NCBI GenBank assembly: GCA_002386465.1
Contig: DGIT01000118.1
Coordinates: 1 to 7,927 of the forward strand
Reading direction: 5' to 3'
Length of the DNA: 7,927 nucleotides
DNA from: Burkholderiales bacterium UBA4615
Lineage (GTDB): Bacteria; Pseudomonadota; Gammaproteobacteria; Burkholderiales; Burkholderiaceae_E
Shown: positions 5,777-7,927 of the stretch, one piece after another
Layout: each line of letters begins with the position of its first letter
Numbering within the stretch: position 1 is the first letter of the stretch
Translations under genes and position numbers: made by a program
The notes under the pieces: model-generated
What the model was told of the DNA's origin: nothing
What the model saw: only the letters and a program-made list of their open reading frames with translations
Databases searched by the model: none

Positions 5777-6466
5777 ATGAACGCATCGACACTGACTCCG
5801 CACACACTATCCGCCCAGCCAGGCCCCCAGTTGCCGCGGCTCTACACGTTTCGCCGCTGCCCGTATGCGATGCGCGCACGGATGGCTCTGCTGCAGGCCG
5901 GGCAGACCTTCGAGGCGGTGGAGGTCAGTTTGGGCAATAAGCCAGCCATCTTGCTGGCCATATCGCCCAAGGCGACAGTACCCGTGCTGCAGTTGCCCGA
6001 TGGCAGTGTGATTGAGGAGAGCTGGGACATCATGCGTTGGGCACTTGCCGTGCCTGATGTGCATGGATGGTGGGCGCGGGCGCAGTCGCCAGCCAATCTG
6101 GACCTGGTAGTGCGTAACGACAGCGACTTCAAGCGTCACCTGGACCGCTGGAAGTACCCCCAGCGCTACGCGACTGAGTCTCTCCCGCCAGCTGCACACC
6201 GTGACAGGGCGCTGGAAGTGCTGCTGCAACCGCTGGAGGGCCGGCTGCACAGCGCGCCCTTCCTGGGCGGCGCCACGCCCTGCGCCACCGACTTGGCAGT
6301 GATGCCCTTCGTGCGCCAGTTCGCCGCGGTAGACCCGGGATGGTTTGCAACGCAGAACCTGCCATCGGTACGGGCCTGGCTGGGCGGCTGGCTTGTCAGC
6401 CCACTATTCGTGACGTGCATGGTCAAGTTGACCGCGCCAGGTGTGAATCGCTTTCCGTCGCTCTAG
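5777..6466 (+). CDS. Glutathione S-transferase family protein (N-terminal thioredoxin-fold domain with CPYA motif)
   Basis: A 229-aa soluble protein. The thioredoxin-like GST domain spans roughly residues 20-95: LPRLYTFRRCPYAMRARMAL with Cys28 in a CPYA motif, then VSLGNKPAILLAISPKATVP with the cis-proline loop TVPV (67-70), and LPDGSVIEESWDIMRWAL, where the Glu-Ser pair (81-82) would bind the glutathione gamma-glutamyl group. The helical C-terminal domain contains NDSDFKRHLDRWKYPQRY, PLEGRLHS, ATDLAVMPFVRQFAAVDPGWF and WLGGWLVSPLF. A cysteine at the active-site position points to omega/glutaredoxin-like thiol chemistry (dehydroascorbate or disulfide reduction) over conjugation. The function is inferred from the motif only. 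I prefer ATG 5777; an in-frame TTG at 5747 would add 10 residues (TCCAGG lies just upstream of it), and neither start has a strong ribosome site. The gene converges on the ATPase and looks monocistronic. Confidence 0.88.
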   Translation: MNASTLTPHTLSAQPGPQLPRLYTFRRCPYAMRARMALLQAGQTFEAVEVSLGNKPAILLAISPKATVPVLQLPDGSVIEESWDIMRWALAVPDVHGWWARAQSPANLDLVVRNDSDFKRHLDRWKYPQRYATESLPPAAHRDRALEVLLQPLEGRLHSAPFLGGATPCATDLAVMPFVRQFAAVDPGWFATQNLPSVRAWLGGWLVSPLFVTCMVKLTAPGVNRFPSL

Positions 6467-6521
6467 CAAGCGCTTTGCCCGCCTTCACCGCTACCCGCGC
6501 CTGCCACAGGTCATACGCCGC

Positions 6522-6659
6522 TTACTGTGCCAGCCACACTTCAGCGGCTCCGCCATGATCGTGCCCAAGCCAGCCCTCAATGCGCAGCGCCATCGCTGCC
6601 CTGGTTGCGCGGTCCAAGGTCCGCTGCAGTCTGATGATCTCCGCTTTGTCAGGGGTCAT
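6522..6659 (-). CDS. Small ORF (45 aa) translationally coupled to the P-type ATPase; function unknown
   Basis: The ATG (6659-6657) overlaps the ATPase TGA (6658-6656) as ATGA on the minus strand, a classic coupling arrangement, and the frame closes at TAA 6524-6522. The product begins MTPDKAEIIRLQRTLDRATR, continues AAMALRIEGWLGHDHGG and ends AAEVWLAQ. Residues 3-28 would form an amphipathic, positively charged helix; there is no signal peptide or membrane span. About 30 of 44 sense codons end in G or C, close to the codon style of the neighbours, which supports coding without proving it. I do not recognise the family. It could be an accessory peptide of the pump, a frameshifted remnant, or a chance frame. 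The same frame is open further upstream, to 7046, but there it is only a shadow of the ATPase. Confidence 0.5.
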   Translation of the reverse strand: MTPDKAEIIRLQRTLDRATRAAMALRIEGWLGHDHGGAAEVWLAQ

Positions 6660-7927
6660 CTCGTTAGCCCGAGTCGGACCTGCTTTTCGATTTCGATGAG
6701 CACGAAAAAGACGGCGGCGATAGCCATGATCAACAGTCCGTCCATCGGCGAAACGGGCATTGTTCCCAGCACAGCTTGCAAGGGCGGCAGATAGGTGACA
6801 GCTAATTGCGCGGTGGTGATGGTAACGACCACGGTCCAGATTACTCTGGTGCCGCGCGCTGCGGCCCAGGTCAATGAGGTGCTGTGGATGTTGCGAATAA
6901 AGAAGAGGTGAAAGATCTCCAGTACCACCAGCGTGTTCATCGCCATGGTCTGGGCCAGCGGCAAAGGGTAGCCCCTGTCGATGGCATAGGTGAAGATACC
7001 GAAGACCGCTGCCAGAAACAGCGTTGCCACCAGAACGACATGCCACACAAGACCACCCGATAGAATCGGCGCATTGCGATCGCGTGGTGGGCGGGTCATG
7101 GTGCCGGACTCAGTCGGCTCGAAAGCCAGTGCCAGCCCCAGCGTAATGGCGGTAATCAGATTGACCCACAGGATCTGCACCGCGGTCACCGGCAGGGCCA
7201 GACCAGCCAGTAAGGCCAGAATGACCACCGCCGACTCGCCAGCATTGGTCGGCAGAGTCCAATTGATCACCTTCTTCAGGTTGTCATAGACGGTTCTTCC
7301 CTCACGCACCGCTGAGGCGATGGAGGCAAAGTTGTCGTCGGCGAGCACCAGATCGGCGGCCTCCTTAGCGGCCTCGGACCCCTTCAGGGCCATGGCGATC
7401 CCGACGTCGGCGCGCTTGAGCGCAGGGGCGTCATTGACCCCGTCGCCAGTCATCGCGACTGACAGGCCATGCGCCTGCAGAGCGGTCACAAGGCGAAGTT
7501 TGTGCTCGGGGCTGGTGCGAGCGAAAATATCAACATCTGCGACTTCAAGCGCCAGTTGCGCATCGTCCAGCTTGTCCAGGTCAGCCCCGGTCAACACGCG
7601 GTAGACGTTCGCCAGACCGATCTGTGCCGCAATGGCAGCGGCCGTTCCAGCATGGTCACCGGTGATCATCTTGACGCGGATGCCCGCTGCCCGGCATTCG
7701 GCGACGGCAGCAATCGCCTCGGGGCGCGGCGGGTCGATCAGGCCGACGAGGCCAAGGAAGGTCAGCCCGCCTTCCAGCGTTCTCACTTCGATTCGGTCAC
7801 CCGTCTCGGAACGTTCCGCCAGGGCCAGTACGCGCAAGCCACGCCGCGCGAGGGCTTCGGCCCGGTCGTGCCAGTGCTTCAGGTCAATGCCTTCGCACAT
7901 GCGCAGTACACGCTCTGGCGCACCCTT
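6656..7927 (-). CDS. P-type cation-transporting ATPase, C-terminal half (partial; P2/Ca2+-ATPase-like)
   Basis: The last 423 residues are visible; the start lies beyond the right edge. The fragment opens with KGAPERVLRMCEG, the nucleotide-binding KGAPE motif. It continues with LGLVGLIDPPRPE, the P-domain MITGDH (87-92), IFARTSPEHKLRLV and the hinge TGDGVNDAPALKRADVGIAM (160-179). Six membrane segments follow (about 227-245, 249-270, 292-315, 325-345, 360-380, 396-414), as expected for TM5-TM10 of a P2 ATPase. TM5 keeps the Asn/Glu pair of SERCA (Asn228, Glu231, in PTNAGES). TM6 reads WVNLITAITLGLALAFEP, with Ala260 where SERCA has the ion-binding Asp800. The phosphorylated DKTGT site is not in the window. 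It pumps a cation across the inner membrane at the cost of ATP. The ion is uncertain: Ca2+ is less likely than the overall resemblance suggests. A 45-codon ORF overlaps its stop. Confidence 0.93.
   Translation of the reverse strand, partial: KGAPERVLRMCEGIDLKHWHDRAEALARRGLRVLALAERSETGDRIEVRTLEGGLTFLGLVGLIDPPRPEAIAAVAECRAAGIRVKMITGDHAGTAAAIAAQIGLANVYRVLTGADLDKLDDAQLALEVADVDIFARTSPEHKLRLVTALQAHGLSVAMTGDGVNDAPALKRADVGIAMALKGSEAAKEAADLVLADDNFASIASAVREGRTVYDNLKKVINWTLPTNAGESAVVILALLAGLALPVTAVQILWVNLITAITLGLALAFEPTESGTMTRPPRDRNAPILSGGLVWHVVLVATLFLAAVFGIFTYAIDRGYPLPLAQTMAMNTLVVLEIFHLFFIRNIHSTSLTWAAARGTRVIWTVVVTITTAQLAVTYLPPLQAVLGTMPVSPMDGLLIMAIAAVFFVLIEIEKQVRLGLTR

Noticed and set aside
6522..7046. 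174-codon minus-strand open frame overlapping the ATPase end.
   Set aside because: The part upstream of 6659 is an out-of-frame shadow of the ATPase. Only the last 45 codons, starting at the ATGA overlap, are kept as a candidate gene.

Overview
The window looks like chromosomal DNA of a high-GC betaproteobacterium, most likely Burkholderiales. The grounds are GC-rich coding regions (hand counts of 60-nt lines in the flanking genes gave 40 to 47 G+C), the tail of a TctC/Bug-type solute receptor, a family strongly expanded in that order, and a tRNA promoter with an extended -10. This is inference from style and gene content, not from a database match.

Left part (1-4070) is an acyl-CoA catabolic locus. 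A truncated Bug-type periplasmic receptor ends at 209. One base later comes a crotonase-family gene (211-999), and after a 10-nt gap a second crotonase (1010-1813). The three form one tight plus-strand operon. A LysR-type regulator (1798-2703, minus) converges on the second crotonase with a 16-nt overlap. It diverges from a CaiB/BaiF family III CoA-transferase (2790-4070) across an 86-nt gap that holds two overlapping inverted repeats. The likely logic is: the receptor binds an organic acid for uptake, the CoA-transferase makes the thioester, the crotonases transform it, and the LysR protein controls at least the transferase. The substrate cannot be read from the sequence. Neither crotonase keeps the full Glu pair of classical enoyl-CoA hydratase.

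Middle part (4071-5776) holds a tRNA-Ser(GCU) gene with an extended -10 promoter and a strong intrinsic terminator. It is followed by about 1.3 kb of lower-GC DNA (about 50-55% in sampled lines). The only convincing gene there is a 204-aa BLUF blue-light sensor with intact flavin-site residues and an unassigned helical C-terminal half. The stretches before it (4286-4724) and after it (5340-5776) carry no gene I can support. The composition shift beside a tRNA gene suggests acquired DNA, but no integrase or duplicated tRNA end is visible.

Right part (5777-7927) holds a glutathione S-transferase-like gene (plus strand) converging on the C-terminal half of a P-type cation ATPase (minus strand, start beyond the right edge). 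The ATPase stop codon overlaps, as ATGA, the start of an unrecognised 45-codon ORF. The ATPase lacks the transmembrane-6 aspartate expected of a Ca2+ pump.

The observations most worth following up are the BLUF protein's C-terminal module, the small ORF coupled to the ATPase, the atypical crotonase pair, and the phased palindromes in the LysR/CoA-transferase gap.
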